Assembly (NCBI GenBank): GCA_026018925.1
Contig: JAKSZU010000006.1
Location: forward strand, 193,504,449-193,568,448
DNA: 64,000 nt
Direction: 5' to 3'
Origin: Tupaia tana
Taxonomy: Eukaryota > Chordata > Mammalia > Scandentia > Tupaiidae
Shown: piece by piece, positions 1 through 10,690 of the stretch
How the letters are laid out: each line of letters starts with the position of its first letter
Numbering within the stretch: the first letter of the stretch is position 1
Notes under the pieces: model-generated
Seen by the model: only the letters and a program-made list of their open reading frames with translations
The model's database searches: none
Told to the model about the DNA's origin: nothing
Made by a program: the position numbers and the translations under genes

Positions 1-371
1 GCAGAAGACTCCCACGTAAGAGGGAAAAAAAAACTCCTAGAGATGGCTAATATAATAACACAGAAAAAAAAAAAAAAAACATGAAGAAGAGCTAAGAAAT
101 ATTTTCTTGGAAGTGAACTGACTGAACTGAATGTGTAGCCAAGAAATGTGTGGGGATAAAGTGATTCTGGTATTTCTGATCTACTCAAATTAAAGATGTT
201 TCAAATTTCATGAGTCTTCTTGTGTACACACTGTCTTGACGGTTCTCCCCACATTCAGATGAGACCAATACATGCAGAAGCTAGAGGGGCTGAAATATTT
301 ATGAGGAACTTTGACAATGGTAGGATATGACAAAGTTTAAGTAGACCAGTGGAAAAGTAATTTTCTTTAAA
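1..371. other. Unassigned AT-rich sequence
   Basis: No gene or recognisable repeat seen. It contains an A run near 63-79, possibly the tail of an old retroelement that I cannot identify. Confidence 0.4.
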
Positions 372-562
372 AAGGAAGCCCGATGGTGCCTCAGAGGTAA
401 AACACGATGCTACATTGGAAGTTTCCCAGTTCGAGTCCAGAGACTCCCTCCGTGTGCCAGGTACCTGTGTTCCTGTTATCTGGGGCTGACTGGCTCTCTT
501 GAGTATATTCTCTGTCTGTCTCTCCCTATCTCTGTCTCCATTGTTCAGAGAAGAAACTAATA
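372..562 (+). mobile_element. SINE family B, diverged copy
   Basis: A tRNA-like head with a B-box-like CAGTTCGAGTCC is followed by GTGCCAGGTACCTG, GGGGCTGACTGGCTC and a CT-rich tract, ending in AGAAGAAACTAA. This matches the plan of the better-preserved family B copies at 51530 and 60700. Family B differs from family A after the B box and lacks the GGAGAATGGAGG block. Confidence 0.5.
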
Positions 563-849
563 GACAATTATATGAGTAAAGGTTAACAATAGAATATACT
601 GCAAGAGGTTCATAGTACCCCTTCTATGAAAGTATTTTCTTGTACATGCAACAGAAAGTGCTCTTGTTCTTTGAATCATCAACCTCTACCAATCCTTTCC
701 TGAACAGAAAGGGGAAATTCTTTCAGCTGCATGAAGTTGTGCAGGTGATAAGGGGTTGTGGCAGAGGCTTACTTAGTTAACACTCACGAATCACTTATGG
801 TATGCCTTGAACTCTGCTTGGTACTGAAGTGATTAAGAAAGTAAAAGTT
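563..849. other. Unassigned sequence
   Basis: Nothing recognised. The last bases (GTAAAAGTTG) are the probable target site of the next SINE. Confidence 0.35.
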
Positions 850-1112
850 GGGACCAGCAGATGGTGTAATGGTTATGTCGCTGGACTCCCACATAGTCAA
901 CTGTGGTTTGAGTCCCAGACCCAGAGGCTTAAAAAACTCATGTTGGGTGCATGTGCGTGCATACCCATAATCCCAAGAGGAGAATGGAGGAGAAAGGGTT
1001 GCGGCATGGCCATCCCTCCCCAGCGGAGGGGTGATTTCTTACTTTCTGTCTATTTCTCTCTGGCAAACGCACACACCCTATAGCAGAAATCTCTCAAAAA
1101 AAATATTTTTTT
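850..1112 (+). mobile_element. SINE family A-long (reference description)
   Basis: tRNA-derived SINE. In order it shows GGGACCAGCAG, an A-box-like GGTGTAATGG, a B-box-like GGTTTGAGTCC, a GT-rich spacer, AGGAGAATGGAGGAGAAAGG, a C/G-rich short palindrome, TTTCTTACTTTCTGTC with CT repeats, CCCTATAGCAGAAATCTCTC and an A-rich tail. Pol III box positions follow tRNA-SINE architecture. A short AAGTTG repeat flanks it. It codes for nothing; long frames across it are incidental. Confidence 0.9.
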
Positions 1113-1124
1113 AAGTTGAGTCAG

Positions 1125-1375
1125 TCCCATGGTTAACCACTAGTGATTAAAGAAGCCAAACCCCATATCGCCAATTATGTGGTTTGAATCTCCAACCCAG
1201 AGGCACATGTACATGAGTGCCCCAAACCCTGAAAAGAAGAAAGAATGGAGGAGAGGGGAATGTGATGTGATTGTGATGGTGTCTCATTGGGGTATGCTTT
1301 CTTCCTCATCCTCTCTCTGTGTCTCTCTCTGGTGAGCATATGCACCCTTTGACAAATTAAAAAGAAAAGAAAGTA
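1125..1375 (+). mobile_element. SINE family A-long, old copy
   Basis: The head is strongly diverged (CATGGTTAACCACTAGTGATTAAAG) but GGTTTGAATCTCC, AGAATGGAGGAGAGG, CTCTCTGTGTCTCTCTCTGG and GCATATGCACCCTTTGAC are all in order. It lies directly behind the copy at 850. Confidence 0.65.
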
Positions 1376-1864
1376 AAAGTCTAGCAAAGGAGCTAGGTTT
1401 TTTAAATTCCAATACAATGTTGTATATACTCTGGTAATATATACACATCAGTTCACAGGTATATGTCCATTAATCAAACATTTACTGAAATGAAGATTGT
1501 ATGTCCCAGCTTACCCACCTTAAATCGGTTATGCTAGTAGACTGATTATTAGCATCCTGATTTGGATTTCAAATTAGCCTATGTATTAAGCAATTCCTGC
1601 ATGCTAAATGCTAGAGATACAAGAAAATCTCTGTCCTTAAAAAGCAGCTAAATATCTGAGGAGATAATTAAATAATAATTTTAACATACATGAGAAGCAT
1701 TAATTATTATATATATTTGATAATATATACCTAATATATATAAGAGAGAGAGATGGTGTCTTCCAAGTTTATTCATAGCATATCTGGTCCAGATCGAGGG
1801 TCAGAAATACTTTGTCAAGTGGACCCAAAGGGGAATGTAGTAAATATTCTTAAAGGAAAAATAG
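1376..1864. other. Unassigned AT-rich sequence with a short TA/GA repeat
   Basis: No gene. A TATATA-rich patch and a short GA run lie at about 1708-1753. Confidence 0.4.
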
Positions 1865-2150
1865 GGGGCCAGCTGGTGGCGTGGTGGTTAAGCAAATTGG
1901 ATCCAAATCTTTGAGGCTTGAATTCCAGACCCAGAGTCTCAAAAAACATACTGAATGTATGTGTGCATGTGTGTACATGCCCAAAGTCCAGAGGAGAGAA
2001 TGGAGGAGAAGGAATTGCAGTGTGACCATCCCCCAAGGAGGTGATTTCTCACTTTCTCTCTCTTCTCCTCTCTCTCTCTCTCTCTCCCTCCTTCCCATCC
2101 CTCCCCCCCCCCCCCCCCCCGCCCTCACTAAACAAATACACCCTATAGCT
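1865..2150 (+). mobile_element. SINE family A-long with a poly-C expansion
   Basis: The head GGGGCCAGCTGGTGGCGTGG and the block GAGAATGGAGGAGAAGG are clear. The CT tract has expanded and runs into about 19 C residues (2102-2120), followed by the usual CACCCTATAGC end. The poly-C run is rare in mammalian DNA and prone to slippage or sequencing error. Confidence 0.8.
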
Positions 2151-2201
2151 CTATGGGGGGCGGAGGGCGCGACTAGGAAAATAGATCAAATAAAAGCAGG
2201 T

Positions 2202-2356
2202 GGGATTGGCAGGTGGTGTGGTGATTAAGGTGGCTGGAATCCTAAATGGCTGACCATGGTTTGAGTCCTGAACCTGGCAGCTTGCTTTCTCACTTTCCTT
2301 CTCTCTGTCTCTCTCTGGTCAACTTCAAAAACATTTTTAAAAAATAATAAAATAAT
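2202..2356 (+). mobile_element. SINE family A-short
   Basis: tRNA-like head with GGTGGTGTGGTGATTAAGG and GGTTTGAGTCC, joined directly to GGCAGCTTGCTTTCTCAC, a CT tract and CTCTGGTCAA with an AT-rich tail. It lacks the GGAGAATGGAGG block of A-long. Confidence 0.8.
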
Positions 2357-3050
2357 GACAATGAATACAAATAAAATCATTCTTTTTAAAAAAGTAGAAA
2401 TCAGCTAAGTGAAGAAAGAATGTTTCAAACTATAAAAGCCATGGTTGCCAAGGCAGAGAAAGAGCACAGTTTTCAGGAACGAAAAACATTTGATTTGTTT
2501 GGAGCACTGCCTGCAAGCAGGGAGGGATAGGAAATGGAGCAGAAGAGGATAATAGCTAAGAGATAACAAAGGACCACATGTGCCAATTTAAGGTCTACAC
2601 TGAATTCCAAGGGTTGGGGAGCCATTGATGAATAAAACCCAGGATTGTTTTGGCTATGGTATGAACAATAAATTAGAGAGAGCAAGACTACAGGAAGATG
2701 GGAGTAGATGATTTTGGGTGGGATTTATATAAAATCTTTTTAAGTGAACTTAATTTGACATGAGTCTCTCTCTCGCTCTCTCTTGTTTCTTTCTCTCTTT
2801 TTATTGCTTTCTGCTTGGAATAAAGATGTGATGACCGCACTCCAGCAAATATTTTGTGATATTGAAAAAGGAAGTGACACACATTGGGTGTACAAACTAA
2901 ATATAGTGAATCTGAATGTCTGCCACTTGAAAGTCACCTTACCTTTGCACTACCCTATCCCTTCCCCCCTTTTCCTTTCCAAGGACTATTATCCTAAAGT
3001 TGGTATGTATCATCTCATGAACATTTATTTTATTTCCTGTATAAAAATTT
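2357..3050. other. Unassigned sequence
   Basis: No gene or clear repeat. Short reading frames here lack family resemblance. Confidence 0.4.
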
Positions 3051-3059
3051 ATCATTTTA

Positions 3060-3326
3060 GGGCCAACAGACGGCATAATGGTTACATTACTGGACTCTCA
3101 CGTAGTCGACTATGGTTCAAGTCCCAGACCCAGCAGCTTAAAACTCACACCAGGCACGCGCGTGTGTGCATACCCAAAATCTTGAGGAGAATAGAGGAGG
3201 GATTGCAGCATGGCCATCTCCCCTAGAGGGTTATTTCTTGTTTCTGTCTTTGTCTGTCTGTCTTTCCAGCGAGCACACACACTCCATAGCAAAAATCTCT
3301 CTCTCAAATATTTTCTTAATTAATTG
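3060..3326 (+). mobile_element. SINE family A-long
   Basis: Clear head (GACGGCATAATGGTTACATT), B box GGTTCAAGTCC and full body. ATCATTTT occurs immediately before (3051-3058) and after the A/T-rich tail, and is the likely TSD. Confidence 0.88.
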
Positions 3327-3334
3327 ATCATTTT

Positions 3335-3600
3335 GTGCTGCATTAATTAGGATACATATTATGCTGCTATAACAAAGAAACCCCAAAATACAGTGGCTCA
3401 AAACTCCTGTAGCTGAGGTGAGGAGTCCAGTGATAGACTAGCAATCAGGGCAGATGTCTTTACCTGCAGTGTTGTCTAGGGTCTAGGTTTCTTCTCTCAT
3501 TGCTGCAACATCACTTTGAGGTCCCATCATTGAACCTGGCACTCTTGCATCCTCTCCAGTGGAAAGGGAAAGGAGAGAAAGTGATGGGTTTGTTGTACCC
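3335..3600. repeat. Possible ancient interspersed repeat, family unassigned
   Basis: The stretch beginning near TGCTGCTATAACAAAGAAAC and CAGTGGCTCAAAAC resembles a common mammalian interspersed repeat. A similar start recurs at about 51930 (GGGGTTTAAAACAA). I cannot name the family with confidence. Confidence 0.35.
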
Positions 3601-3821
3601 TTTCATACTGAAGGACATAACACTAAGGTTGCACACATGATTCTGCTCAGCTCATATTGGGCAGAATTTGATTTACTAGGCATGGACTTAGCCTTAAGGT
3701 AGGCTGAAAAATATCTACAGATGGCACTAACTTGAGATGTTCCATAATGATCTCGCTTTTTATGATAGTGCAAAGGCATGTACATTCAATATAAACCCTA
3801 CTTTAAATTTTGATTATTATT

Positions 3822-3935
3822 TTGTTTTTGGACAAGCTCTCACTGTCATGGTCTTTCTGCCTCAACCTTCTGAGTAGATGAGACTACATGCCAGTCAAAC
3901 CTGGGCTTCCCATGTAGTCCTAGCCTGCCAAGTAA
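3822..3935 (-). mobile_element. 7SL-derived SINE-like fragment
   Basis: On the minus strand, GGCATGTAGTCTCATCTACT followed by CAGAAGGTTGAGGCAG closely follows the 7SL/Alu/B1 segment with the tract GTAGTCCCAGCTACT. It is followed by AGTGAGAGCTTGTC and an A-rich CAAAAACAAAATA tail, like the 3' end of an Alu/B1 monomer. 7SL-derived SINEs are known only from Euarchontoglires. Confidence 0.6.
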
Positions 3936-3955
3936 AAAAAAAAATAATTAAAAAA

Positions 3956-3956
<1 letters not shown>

Positions 3957-4047
<91 letters not shown>
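3957..4047. repeat. Compound microsatellite (CA)n(TA)n(GA)n
   Basis: About 14 CA units pass directly into about 14 TA units and then about 13 GA units. It sits at the tail side of the minus-strand SINE at 4048. The GA part corresponds to expansion of the CTCTC block at that SINE's 3' end. Confidence 0.95.
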
Positions 4048-4051
<4 letters not shown>

Positions 4052-4275
4052 GCTATAGGGTGCATGTGCTTGCTGGAAAGATAGAGACAGAAAGTGAAAA
4101 AACATCCCCCAGGGGAGATGAGCATACTACAATCCTTCTCCTCCACTCTCCTCTTGGGATCTTGGACACACCCGCACATGCACCTGGCATGAGTTTTAAG
4201 TCAGGTCTGGGACTTGAACTACTGTTAGCTATGTGGAAGGCCAGTGATGTAACCATTACGCCATCTGCTGGTCCC
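4048..4275 (-). mobile_element. SINE family A-long
   Basis: Reverse-complement copy from TTTTTGCTATAGGG to CGCCATCTGCTGGTCCC. Its tail has been replaced or extended by the compound microsatellite to its left. Confidence 0.88.
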
Positions 4276-4959
4276 AAGCACAGCATAATTCAACGAGCAG
4301 TCTGTAGCTAGCTCTGCAGCCATAAACTCAACAAGGAGTTGTTTTTTTACTGGAAGAAAGAAAGGAACCTTGGGTCCTGAGTGACAACAATCACTTGTAG
4401 GTTTTTACCATTTGCATAAATTGACCACAGTGTACATTTTTGTAATTAGATTTCTTACAGTCAATATTGCATTTTTTAGATTTATCCTTATTGTTATATT
4501 AAATACATTTTAGAAATTTAATAATTGCTCTCATTATTGAAATAAACCACATTTTATTCATTCTGATACTGATGGATATCGATATATTAAAAAAACTAGT
4601 AATAGCTGTCCTCTCTAAAACTGTTTAAACAATTGAGAATCAGAACTCTATTATGTTAAAAAAAAAAAATCTTTTAAAAATGGTAGCCTCTGAGAATACT
4701 ACCACGCAAGCTAGCATCATGGAATAGAGAGTTTCACTAGCTGGTATAAGATTCTCAAATCACATGGCTCATTAAATCAAAATAAAACATATAGTAAGAA
4801 GCAAGAGGGAAAATATAGGGTAGGTTAATACTGTTGGAATACAATGCAAACAGGATAGAGGGGTCATTCAAGCTGAATCCTGTTTCTCTCTACTGTATTG
4901 GCCTTCACTATTGATGAAATGGTTGTGTATCAGATGAGAGTTGAAACTTTTTCCTTTTG
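4276..4959. other. Unassigned AT-rich sequence
   Basis: No gene or named repeat recognised. Confidence 0.4.
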
Positions 4960-5045
4960 GTAGTGGTTTTAGCCTTAGGGTGTATGTCCTTACCAGAGAG
5001 AGATAGAGACAGTGAGAGAGAAAGTATAAAATCACACCACTTCAC
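4960..5045 (-). mobile_element. SINE family A-long, 3' fragment
   Basis: Only the 3' part is present: GGTTTTAGCCTTAGGGTGTA, ACCAGAGAGAGATAGAGACAG and AATCACACC. The tRNA head is missing, as expected of a 5'-truncated retrocopy or later deletion. Confidence 0.6.
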
Positions 5046-6376
5046 CTTCCCAAATGGGTAAATTAAGGGCATATAGACAAATCAGGAATGTTATACAAAT
5101 GAAAATTTTTCCACTTAAAAGGAAATATTAGCAGTATGGAATATTTTCCTCTAAAATGGGATAAGAATTTACAGATAAAGAGACAAAAATGTCACCATTG
5201 TAATATGTAAGGCTGATATCAGAGGATGTAGCTTGTATCTGGCAGAAAAATGGATTTCACAATCTTGAACCCCAGAATTAGACTGACTGAGTCATTTGCT
5301 GTCAGTGCTGAACCACAAGCTTCCCCATGGGGACAAGACTTTTTCCACTAGATAATTAAGGCACATAATCGTGAGAGCAGTTGGAAGTAATGCCAATTCC
5401 CAAGAAATGTGCATGCCTAGTTCCATGTCCCAAATCACCAAGTAGGCAATTCACTTCTCATGAGAAGGAATAGAAAGAGAGGATGGAAATAAAAGATCTA
5501 GCGTGGTAAAAATATATATATTCTTCCTAAGAATTGTCAGTTTTTCTCTTAAGCTACTAGGTCCAGTCATCAAATGTGTAATCAAACAGGGAGGAAAGCA
5601 TCATCCCATGAGGGTGGTCTGGCTCCTACCTTTACAAGGTCTCTGTTCAGCACCAATTACTTTTTTAGGCTTTGCTCAAAACTAGTGTCAGTGAAGAGAG
5701 CATAGCAAAGTCAAGCATAGCATGGCCTCTCCAAATGTTCTAAACATGTTAAAGTAGTAAATTAGTAACATTGACTCCAAGGCCATTCCATGCCAAAAGT
5801 GAAATTCCCTTTTTATCTTATTTCCCATCACTGATTCTGTCTGGCCATCATTTCCAGAGACCCATGAAAAATTAAAACTCAAAGACTAATGCTATTAAAG
5901 TCAAGAATAAAATTGTTTTGTCATTGTGACTGGAAGTTGAATAAATATGAAAAGAGAATCTAAAGGGCTAGAGGGTGCTTAGTGGCTCAAGAGGATCTAA
6001 TCTCTCAGCAGTTGCTTCCTGGGGTATATTCATAGGAACTACTTCAGTGCTTCTAAGATCTTAAAAGCTACATAATGTCAATAAACTGCCTCACTTCTTA
6101 AATGATCCAAGGATTAACAGGATGCATAGTATTATCTTAATACCTGGTTCACATTTATAGTATACAGAGAAAAACAAAACAAAGCAGAAAACAGTATCTG
6201 CTAAAATAGTTATCCTATTCAGTGATGTCAAAGATCATAAGCAGAACTTCAATAATAACTATGTTTTTTTTTTTTTTTAAATAAGTAGAGGGAAACAAAA
6301 CAAAACAAAACTTGGTTTCAACCTCATCAGAAAGCTTTTAAGTCCACACCATACATTGTCTACAGACTGTATTGAA
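5046..6376. other. Unassigned sequence
   Basis: About 1.3 kb with no recognised repeat or gene. A T run lies at about 6264-6279. Confidence 0.4.
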
Positions 6377-6386
6377 ATTCAAATGA

Positions 6387-6685
6387 GGGACCAGCAGTTA
6401 GCATAATGGCTATGTCGTTGGACTCCCACGTAGTCGACCGCAGTTCAAGTCTTGGACCTGGCGGCTTAAACTCACGCCAGGCACGTGTGCATGCGTGCCC
6501 AAGATCCTGAGAGGATAATGGAGGAGAAAGGATTGCGGCGTGGCCATCCCCCCTGGGGAGTGATTTCTTGCTTTCTGTCTCTCTGTCTCTCTGTCTCTCT
6601 CTGTCTTTCTGGCAAGTGCACGCGCCCTATAGCAAAAACCTCTCCAAAAAAAGAAGAAAAAGAAAAAGAAAAGAAAAAGAAAAAA
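6387..6685 (+). mobile_element. SINE family A-long with TSD
   Basis: Full copy with GTTAGCATAATGGCTATGTC in the head and a long A-rich, G-interrupted tail. ATTCAAATGA flanks it exactly on both sides (6377-6386 and 6686-6695). Confidence 0.93.
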
Positions 6686-6695
6686 ATTCAAATGA

Positions 6696-7324
6696 AAGGG
6701 TTACCCAGCAAGTATTAAATCAGGTCTATGCATTTGCCACTTTTAATTTAAGTATGTAGGGATGAGAGGCTTAGTAGAGGAAATTCATTCATGTTTTGTC
6801 TCTCCTACTGTAACATTTGAGATGATTGATATGTTTATTTCTCAAATTTGGTCTTTAGAAATTGTGTATATGAATTGAAAAACTACATGATACCCCATAA
6901 ATAGTTAGCATGTCAATTAAATGTTATGATAAAGTTTTCTTTTTAATGTTCCAGCCTTGAATAACATTTCTTTCTACTAAATATGTAATGTGTATGTTGC
7001 AGGTAATATTTGATTTTGTACTATTATTTCTCCACCTCTTGTAGGAAGATTCTACAGGACTTAATAAGTTCTTTATCTTATTTCTTAATTTACTCCCTTT
7101 CCTTTGTGATCTCACAAAAAGCTATAATTTTGCCAGCACCAAATTGTCTTGTTTCCACGATCTCATTTCTGGCCCAGACATTCAGTTTTCTAACATACTT
7201 TTCCAAGTTTTGTTTTTCATTTCTTTCTTCCTAAGAGATAGGGAAATTTGTTCTGAGCATGTCAAACTTATCTACTTCTCAAGTGAACATTTTCCACTTC
7301 CACTTTTTTTTTTGGTTGAAGAAT
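6696..7324. other. Unassigned AT-rich sequence
   Basis: No gene or named repeat seen. Confidence 0.35.
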
Positions 7325-7338
7325 CTCAGCTATAAGAC

Positions 7339-7595
7339 TTTTTTTTTTGAGAGGTTTTTGCTATAGGGCGCGTGCGCTTGCCAGACAGACAGAGAGACAG
7401 AGAGGTAGAAAGCGAGAAATCACCCCCTAGAGGGGATGGCCACGCCGCAATCCCTTCTCCTCCATTTTCCTCTCAGGATCCTGGGCACGCACGCACACGT
7501 GCCCGGCATGAGTTTAAGCCACCGGGTCCGGGATTCGAACCGCGGTCAACTACGTGGGTGTCCTGAGACATAGCCATTATGCTAACTGCTGGTCC
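7339..7595 (-). mobile_element. SINE family A-long, young, with TSD
   Basis: Well-preserved, CpG-rich minus-strand copy (GCCACCGGGTCCGGGATTCG). The TSD CTCAGCTATAAGAC at 7325-7338 recurs as CTCAGCTACAAGAC at 7596-7609, with one difference. Confidence 0.94.
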
Positions 7596-7609
7596 CTCAG
7601 CTACAAGAC

Positions 7610-9127
7610 TTCTTTAAACAGTCTTTAAACATTTAACCATGCCTGGACTCAACCCATCATTACACTGCCTATTACTCCTTTAATAGTTCTTTTTTGTTTT
7701 ACCTTCCTTTAGAGTTTTAATTTCCTAATGTTTTCAAACATGTTCCCTCTTGGAACAAGTAATGCCTGTATTTTCTATGTGTAGAGACTGGCCCTTTGAA
7801 ACTTTCCCAATCATTCTTTGACTATGATCTTCCTACTTTCCCCTCTGGAATCTGTCTAAATTTTTCTGCCATTACTCTGCAGGGCTGTTTCAATCTTTAC
7901 AAGGGTCCCGTCTTCAAACATCCCAAAGCAATGTCTCACGTGCCTCAGTCTGAGACAGGACCATAGCAAGTCAGTTTTTCTATAGAATTTTGCAAAATTG
8001 CCTCTCAACAGTGTCCTAAATCCAGGCCTCTCTTGGGCAGCCATTATAGTTTGCTCTCTTGAGATCTTGCCTTTCTTGACTGGGTCTCAATACCTCTGAT
8101 GAGGCAGCAAGAAAGGCAATGCCTCCCTTTTCTTCTAAGCACTCCATGAGCACTTAGTTTGTGATTCAATGCCATTTTGATGTTTTATAACTTAACCTTA
8201 AAATTTTCATTTTTTTATTTTTATAAAAGGCCTCCCTATTCATTCGGGTCTCCACTGTTTCTCTTAAGGGAATTTCTCCTTGTCTAGCTTAATCAGCCTA
8301 TCTTTTTTATTGCTGTTGTGTTTTTGGTTTTTCACCATGCCTTGGAATTTGAGATGGTAATCTAAGACTACATATGTAGGCCTAATCATAAAACTTTAAC
8401 GCTAGAACCTTTGCTAGAGTTGCATAATTCATGTGAAACTCAGCACTGCTTTGCAACTGAAAATCAGCAAATGCTATTCTGTTCAACGATGGCCTCATAT
8501 ATTTAATTTTGCTGCAGCCTGACCTTTCCTACCTGGTCCAGGTGTAGAATCAGGTCAGGCTGCAGTAATTTACATTTTCAAGTCCCCACCATTTGACTAA
8601 GATGTCACCTTGGCTTATACCTTTGCAGAAATGAACAGTCTGCTGAGCAAGTACTTTTGCTAAATGAAGAGCAGACCAGGTGATACCAATTTGCGGCCTT
8701 ATGTATATGGTTCTTTACTTTCTGAAACAGTTGCACCATGTAGGCAAAGCCAATTTAAGTCGAAGGAACCCATGAAGGTAAAAATCCCCCATGGCTCCAG
8801 CCTCGCATAATATCCCCAAAGGCTCAACCTACCCTCCATGCCTGCATTAAACCTTTTTAGTCCATGTTTTTCACTTCCCTAAATTATACTCTTCTCTTTT
8901 AAGGAATAAAACAAAAGATGATAGCCCACGAAAATCAAAATATCACCTTTTTCCTAGTAAAAATGGAGCTGGAAAATGGCATTTATAACTAAGGACAAGT
9001 GGACTTGGTAATTCTCAACCTTAGGACTTAAGTCATAGGCTGAGGTCACCTAGGGCAGTCCTCTTCCACACCAACAGGGCAGGACTAGCCCCCAGAGAGT
9101 GTTGGAAAGGAGCCGAAATTGTGTGCA
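7610..9127. other. Unassigned sequence
   Basis: About 1.5 kb without a gene. Its even T-rich composition could be an old L1 or DNA-transposon remnant, but no diagnostic block was recognised apart from the hairpin listed separately. Confidence 0.35.
8512..8565. repeat. Perfect 13-bp inverted repeat (hairpin)
   Basis: CTGCAGCCTGACC (8512-8524) is exactly mirrored by GGTCAGGCTGCAG (8553-8565) across a 28-base loop. The loop contains a smaller ACCTGGT/AGGT pairing. Confidence 0.85.
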
Positions 9128-9165
9128 GTTTGGGTATGGTGGCACACTCCTGAGAAAAAGAGAGA
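9128..9165 (+). mobile_element. Possible 7SL-derived SINE head, very short
   Basis: GGGTATGGTGGCACACTCCTG resembles the first bases of Alu/B1-type elements, but the match stops after about 20 bases. Weak call. Confidence 0.25.
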
Positions 9166-9190
9166 AAGGGACCATGCTGTACATGTCTGT

Positions 9191-9739
9191 TTCCTTACGT
9201 AAAACTCACCAATGATTTACTCTTCTTCCTGCGCAGAGGAAAACATGAGAAGTCGCATTAGTTAGCAGTCCTTTATTGGAGCAAAACATCATTATATGGG
9301 GTTTAACTTAATAAAAAACAAGGTACTTCCTGGTTTTTCCACTTTAAAAAGAAAATGGTGTAATGCAAATTCTTATACTGATGTTCCTCAACTTAGACAG
9401 TGTTATCACCCAATAAATCCACTTTAAGTTGTAAATGTTGTAATAGGAAAATGTGTATAATACCTACTAAGCATCATAGCTTAGCTTTGTTTGCCTTAAA
9501 GGTGCTTGGAACATTTAATTAACCTATATTTGTTGGGAAAAATCATCTAACATAAAGCTCATTTTATAATTAAGAATGGAGTATCTCATGATCTTATGTA
9601 AAATATTGAATACTGTGCTGAAAGTGAAAACCAGGATGGCTTATTGCTATGGTTCTGCTTCATGAAATAGTAATGTATTGTATATGGCTAGCCTGAGAAA
9701 AGATTAAAATTCAAAATTCAACATACTGTTTTTACTGAA
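9191..9739. other. Unassigned AT-rich sequence
   Basis: Nothing recognised; ends at the target site of the SINE dimer. Confidence 0.35.
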
Positions 9740-9748
9740 GATGAAATC

Positions 9749-9819
9749 TTTTTTTTTTTCAAATTATTTATTTAATTTTATTTATTCATTCCTTTATTTT
9801 AATTTGACCAGAGAGAGCC

Positions 9820-9857
<38 letters not shown>

Positions 9858-9949
9858 CGAGAAAGCAAGCCGCCAGGTCCAGGACTTGAACCATGGTCGG
9901 CCATGTGGGAGTATCCAGCACCTTAACCACCATGCCACCTGCTGGTCCC
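9749..9949 (-). mobile_element. SINE family A-short, full unit of a tandem dimer
   Basis: Minus-strand copy from the T run to CCACCTGCTGGTCCC, with a GA tract at 9820-9855. It abuts the partial copy at 9950 with no spacer. The pair as a whole is flanked by GATGAAATC (9740-9748) and GGTGAAATC (10085-10093). Confidence 0.9.
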
Positions 9950-10021
9950 TTTTTTTTTTTTCAAATTATTTATTTAATTTTATTTATTCATTCCTTTATT
10001 TTAATTTGACCAGAGAGAGCC

Positions 10022-10067
<46 letters not shown>

Positions 10068-10084
10068 CGAGAAAGCAAGTTGAA
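9950..10084 (-). mobile_element. SINE family A-short, truncated second unit of the dimer
   Basis: Repeats the 3' two-thirds of the neighbouring unit almost base for base (T run, CAAATTATTTATTTAATTTT, CAGAGAGAGCCAGAGAAAG), with a longer GA tract. It stops at GAAAGCAAG before the tRNA head. Confidence 0.9.
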
Positions 10085-10159
10085 GGTGAAATCTTAAAGT
10101 CAATCTTAAAGTCAAAAATTGTTAAGTCAAATATCATCTATACCTATTCAGAGACCATC

Positions 10160-10690
10160 TGTACTTATCTCCTTATGCAATGTTCAAGAGAATATTCTTG
10201 AAAATTTATCCAAGAGAAGATTTACTTGGTCATGTTGTATCATGCGTTAAGTACTGTTAAATTGTTCTTCACAGAACTTAAACTAAATTTACACTTAACA
10301 CCATTTTCAAATATAAGTTCCCATTATAGTCTAGCCAAGGCTTGATATTGCAAAAGAATAAAATAAAATAAATAAAGTCAGTCTGCTAGTATTTCAGTAT
10401 TAGAATGGCTTTCATTTGTATTTCTTTTTTCCTGGGGAAGTTAGATGTATTTTGTTCATTTGTCATTTACACATCTTTTCATGATTTGCCCATTTGTATT
10501 TTTGCTTATTTTTCCATTATTTTATTTGACTTCTTATTGATTATAGAAGGTTTCTTCTTTCTTTTTAAATTCTAAGTACAAATCTAAGTCAATTATATGT
10601 GTTGTAATTTTCTCTTTTCTGCATTTTCTGTGTTTCTTTGTTTACTGAACTTTAAGGGTCTTTTTGAAGGAAGCAGGTAGAACGGAGCTC
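10160..10690 (-). mobile_element. L1 (L1M-type) fragment, antisense
   Basis: Antisense L1 3' sequence: TTTACTTGGTCATGTTGTAT, ATTTGTATTTCTTTTTTCC, CATTTACACATCTTTTCATG, TTTGCCCATTTGTATTTTTG and TTCTTATTGATTATAGAAGG occur in the usual order. Too diverged for subfamily assignment. Confidence 0.65.
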
